Shown piece after piece: positions 1 through 6,182 of a stretch of 10,654 nt of DNA (position 1 is its first letter; each line of letters opens with the position of its first letter). The position numbers and the translations under genes are program-made. This DNA comes from Bacteroidota bacterium. GTDB lineage: Bacteria > Bacteroidota > Bacteroidia > Flavobacteriales > Weeksellaceae. Location: NCBI GenBank assembly GCA_023386965.1, contig JAEWIR010000035.1, positions 1 to 10,654 of the forward strand. Reading direction: 5' to 3'. The notes beneath the pieces are model-generated. The model was not told the DNA's origin, did no database searches, and was given only the letters and a program-made list of their open reading frames with translations.

Positions 1-521
1 TCCTTACCGTAGGTAAAAAAGCTTTCGATGCAGTTCGCAGAAGCCGTACTGTTTATGGAAACCACAGTTCTGTTTACGATCAGTTAAGTTTTGATGTTGT
101 AGCCAGTTTTACCGAGCAGGTAATGAAGGACTATTCCGAGGGCAAATTTGATAAGGTATTTGTTATCTATAATAAATTCATCAATGCAGCAACTCAGGAG
201 GTGCGTACCGAGCAGGTTTTACCAATAGCTTTGCCGGAGAAAAGCTCTGATGTAAACACCGATTATATCTTTGAGCCAAGCGCAAGAGAAATTCTGGAAG
301 GTCTTATTCCTAAGTCCATCAAAACTCAGGTTTATAAAGCCATCCTTGATTCTGTCGCAGCTGAACATGGTGCACGTATGACGGCCATGCACAAGGCTAC
401 AGACAATGCGCAGGCGCTTAAGAATGATTTGGTGATTACCTACAACAAAGCCCGTCAGGCTGCGATTACCAACGAAATCCTTGAGATTGTATCGGGTGCA
501 GAAGCCCTGAATGCCAAATAG
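1..521 (+). CDS. atpG: F1Fo ATP synthase gamma subunit, 3' part
   Basis: This is the C-terminal 172 residues of the gamma subunit, the central rotor stalk of F1-ATPase that turns inside the alpha3beta3 ring and couples proton flow to ATP synthesis. The frame is open from base 3 to the TAG at 519-521. The family is about 290 residues, so roughly 120 are missing to the left. The diagnostic C-terminal helix is intact: GARMTAMHKATDNA, then a YNKARQAAITNEILEIVSGA stretch close to the end, which is nearly invariant in gamma subunits. A conserved FVIYNKF strand lies upstream. A strong intrinsic terminator starts 23 bases after the stop, so atpG is the last gene of its operon. In many Bacteroidota the beta and epsilon genes (atpD, atpC) lie at a separate locus, which fits with no atpD following here. 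Identification is secure; the start lies outside the window. Confidence 0.97.
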   Translation, partial: LTVGKKAFDAVRRSRTVYGNHSSVYDQLSFDVVASFTEQVMKDYSEGKFDKVFVIYNKFINAATQEVRTEQVLPIALPEKSSDVNTDYIFEPSAREILEGLIPKSIKTQVYKAILDSVAAEHGARMTAMHKATDNAQALKNDLVITYNKARQAAITNEILEIVSGAEALNAK

Positions 522-543
522 GAATTCAACTCAGATATTTAAT

Positions 544-578
544 AACCGCTTCATCACTGAGGCGGTTTTTGTTTTTTT
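544..578 (+). terminator. Rho-independent terminator after atpG
   Basis: AACCGC at 544-549 pairs with GCGGTT at 562-567 around a 12-base loop. The T-rich run TTTTTGTTTTTTT (566-578) overlaps and follows the right arm. The position, just downstream of the atpG stop and before a new promoter element, is as expected for the end of the ATP synthase operon. Confidence 0.85.
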
Positions 579-606
579 AAACGGTTCATGGATTGACGAT
601 GGCACA

Positions 607-637
607 ACTTAGTCTTCATGCTTTGACTTAGTTTTCA
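607..637 (+). repeat. Direct repeat upstream of the CorC-like gene promoter
   Basis: ACTTAGTCTTCA at 607-618 is repeated as ACTTAGTTTTCA at 626-637, 11 of 12 bases identical. The start-to-start distance is 19 bases, close to two turns of the helix. The pair ends 24 bases before the -7 element at 662-669, a position typical of an activator or repressor site. No regulator can be named. Chance is possible for a repeat of this length in A/T-rich DNA. Confidence 0.4.
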
Positions 638-661
638 CAGTTCAAATTTGTAAAATTTACC

Positions 662-669
662 TACCTTTG
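662..669 (+). promoter_or_regulatory. Candidate Bacteroidota -7 promoter element for the CorC-like gene
   Basis: TACCTTTG is a perfect match to the Bacteroidota sigma-ABfr -7 consensus TAnnTTTG and lies 23 bases before the ATG at 693. A good TTTG -33 box at the usual distance of about 19 bases is not visible; the nearest TTTG at 647-650 is too close. The call rests on the -7 element and on its place just after a terminator. Confidence 0.55.
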
Positions 670-692
670 CAGACATAACTTTATTTTTCTAA

Positions 693-2051
693 ATGGATTC
701 GGACATAATCAAGCTGCTCCTGGCTTTATTCTTAGTATTATTGAATGGCTTTTTTGTAGCAGCAGAATTCTCAATTGTTAAAGTTCGTTACTCACAGATC
801 CAAATTAAAGCTGCCGAGGGCAACTCGATGGCAAAACAGGCTGAATTCATCATTAAACGTCTTGATGAATATCTCTCGGCCACGCAACTGGGTATCACCC
901 TGGCTTCACTTGCCTTAGGTTGGGTGGGCGAAAGTGCCATGCATCACATTATTGAAAAGATGTTCATCTATTTTGAGGTTGCGGCAGATCAGGCTACCAT
1001 TACTACGGTGTCCCTGGTCATCAGCTTCCTTATCATTACCGTAATGCACATTGTGTTTGGTGAGCTTATCCCGAAATCGATCGCCATCCGTAAAGCCGAA
1101 GCGACTACCATGGCGATTGCCGTACCGCTTCGTGTGTTCTACACCGTTTTCAAACCTTTTATTTGGACCATGAACCATATGTCCAATGCAGTACTGAGGT
1201 TAATGAAGATCCATCCCGCATCTGAGCACGAAATCCATTCCACGGAAGAACTTCAGCTGTTGGTAAAACAGTCGGCGGATTCCGGTGAGATTCAGGAGGA
1301 GAACTATGAGATCATCAAGAATGCATTTGATTTTACGGATCATTCGGCCAAGCAGATCATGGTTCCGCGTCAGAACATTCTCTCAATTGATATTGAAGAT
1401 CCAATTGACGAGGTCATTAATCAGATTATGGACAGTGGTTACTCCAGAATTCCCGTCTATAAAGACTCCATAGATAATGTAATCGGTATTTTTTATACGA
1501 AGGAAATCATCCGGGAATATGTGAGGAGCAAAGGTGCCATTACACACCAGGACCTGGAGCGTTTGATGCGCGAAGCCTTTTTTGTGGTTGGCAGCAAGAA
1601 GATCTCGGACCTGATGAAGATTTTTCAGCAGAAAAAGCAGCATTTGGCTGTAGTAATTGATGAATTTGGAGGTACTGAAGGGATCATCACGCTGGAAGAT
1701 ATTCTAGAAGAACTTGTGGGCGAAATTCAGGATGAGGAGGACGATGAAGAAAAAGTAGTAGACCAGGTAGGCGAAAACACCTACTGGGTACAGGCTACCC
1801 AACCCCTGGATGAAATTAATGAATTCCTTCCGAAGAAGTTTCCGCTTTCTGAAGAAGGTGAATTTAACACCCTGGCAGGCTACATCCTGCATGAACTGGA
1901 AGATATTCCGGAGGAAAACCAGGAGTTTGAGATGAACAGCTATCACTTCAAGATTTTGAAGATGAATAATAAAAGTGTGGAGATGGTGGAACTGGTATAC
2001 GATGAGAAAAGTGTACTGGATGAACTTTCTGAAGAATTTAGCGAATTATAA
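693..2051 (+). CDS. CorC/HlyC-family protein (CNNM + CBS pair + CorC_HlyC domains)
   Basis: This 452-residue inner-membrane protein belongs to the hemolysin/CorC family, whose members are linked to Mg2+/Co2+ efflux or divalent-cation homeostasis. The N-terminal CNNM/DUF21 domain (about 1-180) has hydrophobic segments near 5-27, 62-80, 102-122 and 139-160 and the signature FGELIPKS at 122-129. Two cytoplasmic CBS motifs follow. The first spans about 215-275 with MVPR at 223-226 and SRIPVY at 251-256. The second contains VIDEFGGTEGIITLEDILEE at 321-340. A very acidic linker (346-354) leads to the C-terminal CorC_HlyC domain (about 355-435). Length and domain order are complete for the family. 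The ATG at 693 follows an A/T-rich leader without a Shine-Dalgarno sequence, as usual in this phylum. clpS follows after 11 bases, so the two are probably cotranscribed. Flavobacterial GldE has the same domain layout, but this context (not gldD or ssb) argues against it. The transported ion cannot be told from sequence. Confidence 0.9.
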   Translation: MDSDIIKLLLALFLVLLNGFFVAAEFSIVKVRYSQIQIKAAEGNSMAKQAEFIIKRLDEYLSATQLGITLASLALGWVGESAMHHIIEKMFIYFEVAADQATITTVSLVISFLIITVMHIVFGELIPKSIAIRKAEATTMAIAVPLRVFYTVFKPFIWTMNHMSNAVLRLMKIHPASEHEIHSTEELQLLVKQSADSGEIQEENYEIIKNAFDFTDHSAKQIMVPRQNILSIDIEDPIDEVINQIMDSGYSRIPVYKDSIDNVIGIFYTKEIIREYVRSKGAITHQDLERLMREAFFVVGSKKISDLMKIFQQKKQHLAVVIDEFGGTEGIITLEDILEELVGEIQDEEDDEEKVVDQVGENTYWVQATQPLDEINEFLPKKFPLSEEGEFNTLAGYILHELEDIPEENQEFEMNSYHFKILKMNNKSVEMVELVYDEKSVLDELSEEFSEL

Positions 2052-2062
2052 ACGCAAAAATC

Positions 2063-2371
2063 ATGTTGAAGACCATACAACCCCCATTAAACTATGAAAA
2101 TCCGCAGCGCCAGTACGAAGAAGATGTGTTGCTGCTGGAAAAGGAAGACGAAGTAAATAAACTTATCCTTTGGAATGATGATGTCAATACTTTTGATTTC
2201 GTGATAGAGTCCCTCATTACTGTATGTAAACATACTGCGGAACAGGCTCAGCAATGTACGATCCTTGTACACTACAAAGGGAAATGCACTGTAAAAACCG
2301 GCTCCATGGATTTGCTTAAACCCATGCATGAACAGCTTACCGAGCGTGGTCTGACCAGCGAGATTGTCTGA
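2063..2371 (+). CDS. clpS: ATP-dependent Clp protease adaptor ClpS
   Basis: ClpS binds proteins with bulky hydrophobic N-terminal residues (N-degrons) and hands them to the Clp AAA+ unfoldase for degradation by ClpP in the cytoplasm. The 102-residue length is typical. The N-terminal 30 residues are polar and likely flexible, the part that engages the unfoldase. The core begins with the hallmark LILWNDDVNTFDFVI at 34-48. Asn38, Asp39 and Asp40 correspond to the N-degron alpha-amine-binding residues of E. coli ClpS (Asn34, Asp35, Asp36), and His70 in LVHYKGK corresponds to His66. The Met40 gatekeeper position of E. coli is Phe44 here, which may shift pocket preference. The gene follows the CorC-like gene by 11 bases and likely shares its transcript. 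No clpA, clpC or clpP is in the window. Confidence 0.93.
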   Translation: MLKTIQPPLNYENPQRQYEEDVLLLEKEDEVNKLILWNDDVNTFDFVIESLITVCKHTAEQAQQCTILVHYKGKCTVKTGSMDLLKPMHEQLTERGLTSEIV

Positions 2372-2477
2372 CAGTTAATAATGTAACAATTAAAGAACAG
2401 ATCGGTTCTGCCTGATTCTTCATCAGATTTTGCCGAATTTTGAATTCTCAATAAATAACTAAACGTAAAGAGCAATA

Positions 2478-3419
2478 ATGGAACAGAATATTTTAGACTG
2501 TGTAATCATCGGATCAGGACCTTCAGGCTTTACAGCTGCCATCTACGCTGCACGTGCCGACCTGAAGCCCGAGCTTTTTACCGGTCTGGAACCGGGCGGA
2601 CAGCTTACCACCACTACGGAGGTCGATAACTTTCCGGGTTATGCAGACGGGGTAACCGGTCCGCAGATGATGATGGATTTGCAGAAGCAGGCTGAAAGGT
2701 TTGATACAAAGGTTCATTACGAACTGATTACAAAGGTTGAATTCGCCACCCAAGTTGGGGGTGTTCATAAACTTTGGGCAGGCAACCGGGAAATTTGGGC
2801 AAAAACGGTGATCATCTCCACGGGAGCCACTGCCAAATATCTCGGCTTGGACGATGAGAAAAAATACGCCGGCGGCGGCGTTTCGGCATGTGCTACCTGC
2901 GACGGATTCTTTTACAAAGGGAAAGACGTAATAGTCGTGGGCGCCGGAGACACAGCGGCTGAAGAAGCGACTTACCTTGCAAAACTGACCAATAAAGTAA
3001 CCATGCTGGTGCGTAAGGATACCTTCCGGGCCTCAAAAGCAATGATTCACCGTGTGGAAAACACACCTAATATCGAAGTGAAGTTCAACCATGAACTGAT
3101 CGGTATTGAAGGTGAGAATTCACTTGTGGAAAGAGCTGTGGTGATTAACAATATCACTCAGGAAACTTCAAAAATAGATGTTCACGGCATTTTCATAGCC
3201 ATTGGTCACAAACCGAATACGGACATCTTCTCAGGACAGATCACTTTGGATGAAAACGGTTATATTAAAACGGTTCCCGGTTCCACACATACCAATCTGC
3301 CCGGTGTTTTTGCCGCCGGCGACGTTCAGGACCACATTTACAGGCAGGCGATCACTGCCGCCGGCAGCGGTTGCATGGCGGCTATGGATGCCGAAAAGTA
3401 TTTGGCAGAATTGCATTAA
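2478..3419 (+). CDS. trxB: Thioredoxin-disulfide reductase
   Basis: This 313-residue cytoplasmic flavoenzyme uses NADPH and FAD to reduce oxidised thioredoxin and so maintains the thiol pool. The FAD-binding Rossmann motif GSGPSG is at 12-17. The redox-active disulfide is CATC at 138-141, followed by DG. The NAD(P)H-binding motif GAGDTA is at 155-160. The C-terminal FAD motif GVFAAGDV is at 276-283. These occur in the order and spacing of low-molecular-weight (bacterial) thioredoxin reductases, at normal length. The NADP 2'-phosphate-binding HRRxxxR motif of E. coli is changed to VRKDTFR at 178-184: the two basic residues and the last Arg remain, and the His is replaced by Val. The gap from clpS is 106 bases and could hold its own promoter, but no convincing -7 box is seen. 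crcB follows after 25 bases. Confidence 0.96.
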   Translation: MEQNILDCVIIGSGPSGFTAAIYAARADLKPELFTGLEPGGQLTTTTEVDNFPGYADGVTGPQMMMDLQKQAERFDTKVHYELITKVEFATQVGGVHKLWAGNREIWAKTVIISTGATAKYLGLDDEKKYAGGGVSACATCDGFFYKGKDVIVVGAGDTAAEEATYLAKLTNKVTMLVRKDTFRASKAMIHRVENTPNIEVKFNHELIGIEGENSLVERAVVINNITQETSKIDVHGIFIAIGHKPNTDIFSGQITLDENGYIKTVPGSTHTNLPGVFAAGDVQDHIYRQAITAAGSGCMAAMDAEKYLAELH

Positions 3420-3444
3420 CAGAAACACATAGGACGGGATTATT

Positions 3445-3807
3445 ATGAAATATCTCCTGATCATATTTTTAGGCGGAGGAGCAGGCAGCGTCCTCCGCTT
3501 TTTCATTTCAAAAAGTACGCACTCGCTCTGGAACTTAGGTGGTTTTCCAGTGGGAACCTTTACGGTAAATATACTGGGATGCCTGCTTATAGGAATTTTC
3601 TCATCCGCAATTCCTAAAGAGCACAACGAACTCAGGTTATTGCTGATCGCCGGCTTTTGCGGAGGCTTCACAACATTTTCCGCCTTTTCCTTAGAAGGCC
3701 TTGCGCTTTGGCAGAATCAAAACTATTTAATGTTTACCCTTTACACAGCAGCCAGCATCCTGTTGGGAATGCTGGCTGTATGGTTGGGATCGCAGGTGCG
3801 GCTGTAA
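3445..3807 (+). CDS. crcB: Fluoride ion channel CrcB/Fluc
   Basis: CrcB (Fluc) is a small inner-membrane fluoride-specific channel that works as an antiparallel, dual-topology dimer and lets fluoride leave the cell. The 120 residues form four hydrophobic helices, the normal size for a single-gene homodimeric Fluc. Family signatures are GGGAGSVLRF (10-19), GTFTVN (37-42, with the conserved pore-lining Asn42) and the break-helix region GFCGGFTTFSAF (70-81), which carries the conserved TTFS with Phe78 and Phe81 of the phenylalanine box. The gene sits 25 bases after trxB and may be read through from it. An AGGA at 3431-3434 is a possible weak ribosome-binding site. No fluoride riboswitch (crcB motif) is recognisable in the short leader. 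A perfect 10-base inverted repeat lies inside the 3' end of the gene. Confidence 0.95.
   Translation: MKYLLIIFLGGGAGSVLRFFISKSTHSLWNLGGFPVGTFTVNILGCLLIGIFSSAIPKEHNELRLLLIAGFCGGFTTFSAFSLEGLALWQNQNYLMFTLYTAASILLGMLAVWLGSQVRL
3749..3778 (+). repeat. Perfect 10-bp inverted repeat inside the crcB 3' end
   Basis: CAGCCAGCAT at 3749-3758 is exactly complementary to ATGCTGGCTG at 3769-3778 around a 10-base loop. It is GC-rich and would form a stable hairpin in the mRNA of either strand. No T-run follows on either strand, so it is not a standard intrinsic terminator. It lies 29 bases before the crcB stop, between the converging crcB and DUF962 genes, and could protect or end either transcript. It encodes ordinary membrane-helix residues. 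Confidence 0.6.
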
Positions 3808-3819
3808 AGCTGTGCGAAT

Positions 3820-4149
3820 TTATCTGATAATATTTTTATTCTTCGGGCGGAACTTTTCTTTTCCGCTGATAAGCTCAAAAAAAAGCTGAAAATCGCTGAT
3901 CAGTGTCCGTATGGGTGCTGAAATCCCTGTGGGTTTATTCTGCTCAAAAACATGTCCGAATGCTGGCAGTCCCAGCAGGGTGAGTGGCAGATACCACAGG
4001 AACCTTTCCTGCCCGGAGTAAACAATATAGATGAGTATCCAGAACGTGAAAAATATTCCCAAAAAATGAAATACCCGGGTCATCGGTTTCTGATGCTGAC
4101 TCAAATAGTATTCATAAAATTCACCGTAAGTCATTTTCTGCTTTTCCAT
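3820..4149 (-). CDS. DUF962/Mpo1-like membrane protein
   Basis: This 109-residue membrane protein fits the DUF962 (Mpo1-like) family. Yeast Mpo1 in this family is an Fe2+-dependent dioxygenase that acts in alpha-oxidation of 2-hydroxy fatty acids; the role of bacterial members is not established. Family marks are the N-terminal YYLSQHQKPMTRVFHFLG (14-31), with His19 and His28, and the GHVFEQNKP block (65-73), with His66, Glu69 and Asn71-Lys72-Pro73. Two hydrophobic stretches lie near 27-46 and 50-64. The C-terminus is basic. ATG is at 4147-4149 and TAA at 3820-3822. The gene begins 43 bases after the permease stop on the same strand, so the two are probably cotranscribed. It converges with crcB with only 12 bases between the stops. 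Enzymatic activity is inferred from the family, not shown. Confidence 0.8.
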   Translation of the reverse strand: MEKQKMTYGEFYEYYLSQHQKPMTRVFHFLGIFFTFWILIYIVYSGQERFLWYLPLTLLGLPAFGHVFEQNKPTGISAPIRTLISDFQLFFELISGKEKFRPKNKNIIR

Positions 4150-4192
4150 AATCTTCGCTATTTAGATGCAACAACTAACGGCGGTGAAGGTG

Positions 4193-5878
4193 TCAGTTCA
4201 GATCACCATTCAGGTCTCGCTGCAGTTTGCTGTTTTTCATGCCGTACATGAAATAAATAATAAGTCCCACTGCAAACCAAAGACCAAACCAGAACCAGTT
4301 ATTGTGCGTCATCCCCGTAAGCAGATATAAACAGCATGTAAGTCCCAGCAATGGAAACAGGCTTAGGTTACGGGTAAACGAGAGATAAACCAACACGAAA
4401 TTGATGATTAGATAGATGGTTACCGAAATCCGGAATTCACCTTCCACAGGGTCACTCCATTTCAGCAAATTGGCAAAGAATTCCGGTTGCCAGTAATAGA
4501 AACCTCCCAGACTGACCAAAAAGAGAACAGGGAAAATATATTTCGAGCTCACATAAGGCATGTGAAAACGCCCTTTCAGTTTTTCTTTTCGCGGCATCAG
4601 CAATATTCCGCCGTTAACGAGTACGAAGGCGAATATGGTTCCTATACTTGTGAAATCCAGGATAAACGACTTGTCAGTAAACAGGATAGGCAAACCCACA
4701 GCGATTCCAGTTATTATAGTGGCAAAACCAGGCGTTTTGTATTTATCGTGGATATTGGAAAATTTCTTCGGCAATAAGCCGTCGCGGCTCATGGCATACC
4801 AAATCCTTGGCTGTCCCATCTGAAAAACAAGCAAAACCGATGTTATGGCAATGATTGCGGTCACTGACACAATATATTCCATCCACGGAAGGTTTCCGTT
4901 TTCCGGCGAGAAAATAAAGGACAGTGGGTCGCCCACACCTTCAAACTTTCGGTAGTCCACAAATCCGGTTAAAATTAAGGTTAAGGCTATATAAATCAGT
5001 GTACTTACTACCAGCGAAATTATCATCCCCCGGGGTAAATTCTTTTGCGGATTTTTGGTTTCTTCTGAAAGCACACTCAACGCATCAAAGCCAATATAAG
5101 CAAAGAAAACTCCGGAAACAGCAGCCATAACACCTGAAAAACCGTTGGGCATAAAGCTGGTTGTGCCGTCTTCAGCAACCGGCGTCCAGTTTTCAGAATC
5201 AATATAAAAGACGCCTACACAGATAATCAGGATAATTACGGCAATCTTCAGAATTACAAGCATATTGTTGAAGTTCTTGCTTTCTTTCACTCCAATATAA
5301 ACCAGGGCCGTGATACAGATATTAATCAGCAGGGCAGGTATATCAAGAATAAATTTCCAGCCCGCTACAATTGGGGCACTGGTCCAGGCATTGATCAGAT
5401 TTTTGTTTTCAGAGCCAGTTTCGAAGGCCTTCCTGGCTTCAGGGTAACTGGTAGAAAGATAGTCCGGTACAATGATTCCAAGACGTTCCAGAAATCCTGT
5501 GAAATAATCACTCCATGAAAAAGCCACGTAAATATTCCCAAAGGAGTATTCCATAATAAGCGCCCAGCCTATAATCCAGGCCATTAGTTCACCAAAACTG
5601 GCGTAGGCATAGGTATATGCTGAACCCGCAACAGGAATACGGCTGGCAAATTCGGCATAGGAGAGAGCCGTAAAGCCGCAGGCAATTCCACAGATCACGT
5701 AGAGCGATATTACACCGGGACCTCCGCGGAAAATGGCTTCACCCAGGCTGCTGAAACTGCCCGCGCCTATAATGGCCGCCAAACCGAAAAATACAATATC
5801 CCAAACACCGAGCACACGGTTCAGACCGGTGGAATGGTCTGCCTCGGTGTAGTGTTTTCTCCTGAAAAGTTGGTTCAT
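4193..5878 (-). CDS. APC-superfamily amino-acid permease (CAT-like)
   Basis: This is a predicted 561-residue inner-membrane amino-acid transporter of the APC superfamily, closest in look to the cationic amino-acid transporter (CAT/YhdG-like) group. Helix 1 has the substrate-binding glycine motif region IIGAGSFSSLG (36-46). PVAGSAYTYAY (82-92) marks helix 3. The helix 6-7 region is FFAYIGFDALSVLSEE (258-273) with KNPQKNLPRG after it. QPRIWYAMSRDGLLP (356-370) is the conserved loop after helix 8. At least 12 hydrophobic helices are visible. A polar loop of about 35 residues (137-171) separates helices 3-4 from the next. The frame is open to a TTG at 5899, but that codon lies inside the -7 promoter element, so the ATG at 5878 after an A-rich leader is preferred. 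A DUF962 gene follows. The substrate cannot be assigned. Confidence 0.9.
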   Translation of the reverse strand: MNQLFRRKHYTEADHSTGLNRVLGVWDIVFFGLAAIIGAGSFSSLGEAIFRGGPGVISLYVICGIACGFTALSYAEFASRIPVAGSAYTYAYASFGELMAWIIGWALIMEYSFGNIYVAFSWSDYFTGFLERLGIIVPDYLSTSYPEARKAFETGSENKNLINAWTSAPIVAGWKFILDIPALLINICITALVYIGVKESKNFNNMLVILKIAVIILIICVGVFYIDSENWTPVAEDGTTSFMPNGFSGVMAAVSGVFFAYIGFDALSVLSEETKNPQKNLPRGMIISLVVSTLIYIALTLILTGFVDYRKFEGVGDPLSFIFSPENGNLPWMEYIVSVTAIIAITSVLLVFQMGQPRIWYAMSRDGLLPKKFSNIHDKYKTPGFATIITGIAVGLPILFTDKSFILDFTSIGTIFAFVLVNGGILLMPRKEKLKGRFHMPYVSSKYIFPVLFLVSLGGFYYWQPEFFANLLKWSDPVEGEFRISVTIYLIINFVLVYLSFTRNLSLFPLLGLTCCLYLLTGMTHNNWFWFGLWFAVGLIIYFMYGMKNSKLQRDLNGDLN

Positions 5879-5896
5879 AAGTTTATTTGATGTAAA

Positions 5897-5904
5897 CAAA
5901 TGTA
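5897..5904 (-). promoter_or_regulatory. Candidate -7 promoter element for the permease gene
   Basis: On the minus strand this reads TACATTTG, a perfect match to the Bacteroidota consensus TAnnTTTG. Transcription starting a few bases downstream would leave a leader of about 10-15 bases before the ATG at 5878. A -33 TTG is present only at a longer than usual distance of 25 bases. The element overlaps the alternative TTG start at 5897-5899, which is strong reason to reject that start. Confidence 0.55.
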
Positions 5905-6089
5905 ATGAAATAACAGAAAAACCGCTTCACAAGCCAAATTTTTGTATTGAAATTCCAGGCTGTACTGTTTGTACTTATAATAATTGCTCCTGCCGGACCA
6001 TTTCCCCATTTTAAATGCCCTGTAATTTAAAAAGAATTCTGACCGGATTCCATTAGGATCAAAGCAACCTTAAATTTATACAACTTTAA

Positions 6090-6114
6090 CGTTATCCACA
6101 TATCCACAATAACG
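6090..6114. promoter_or_regulatory. Inverted repeat enclosing a perfect DnaA box
   Basis: CGTTAT at 6090-6095 and ATAACG at 6109-6114 are exact inverted repeats. The 13 bases between them are CCACA-TAT-CCACA. TTATCCACA at 6092-6100 equals the consensus DnaA box TTATNCACA, and ATATCCACA at 6100-6108 is a one-mismatch copy in the same orientation. The element could be a DnaA-controlled operator or a site for another dimeric regulator of the TPR gene or the permease gene. A replication origin is not supported, because no box cluster or dnaA gene is visible. Confidence 0.4.
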
Positions 6115-6121
6115 AAAAGAC

Positions 6122-6152
6122 TTGTGAGGGTAATAAGTAATCAATATTTTCG
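6122..6152 (+). promoter_or_regulatory. Weak promoter candidate for the TPR gene
   Basis: TTG at 6122-6124 is followed after 20 bases by TATTTTCG at 6145-6152, one mismatch from TAnnTTTG. The distance between the boxes and the 30-base leader to the ATG at 6183 are reasonable. The mismatch in the TTTG half makes this a tentative call. Confidence 0.3.
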
Positions 6153-6182
6153 TTGATAAAATAACCTTCCTAAATCTGAAAA

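Larger units (their letters stand above)
5879..6182. other. Divergent intergenic region with promoters and a DnaA-box-like element
   Basis: The 304 bases separate the permease (leftward) from the TPR gene (rightward). They hold the permease -7 element at 5897-5904, a direct repeat TGTAC (5961-5965 and 5970-5974), an inverted repeat containing a perfect DnaA box at 6090-6114, and a weak promoter candidate for the TPR gene at 6122-6152. The middle part (about 5975-6080) shows nothing I can assign, and no small gene with credible coding features was found. Confidence 0.6.

Noticed and set aside
693..2051. Assignment of the CorC-like gene as gliding protein gene gldE
   Set aside because: Domain layout is shared, but the neighbours (atpG, clpS, trxB) are not those of gldE loci, which sit with gldD.
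2412..2426. Short hairpin CTGAT-TCTTC-ATCAG between clpS and trxB
   Set aside because: The 5-bp stem is mostly A/T and is followed by only four T residues, too weak to call a terminator.
3420..3444. Fluoride riboswitch upstream of crcB
   Set aside because: The 25-base gap after trxB is too short to hold the aptamer, and no matching fold was recognised at the trxB 3' end.
3231..3671. 146-residue minus-strand open frame across the trxB-crcB junction
   Set aside because: It lies antisense to two well-identified genes and its translation shows no family motif or signal; it is a shadow frame.
6090..6114. Replication origin (oriC)
   Set aside because: Only one perfect and one near-perfect DnaA box are present, with no dnaA, dnaN or gidA nearby and no wider box cluster.
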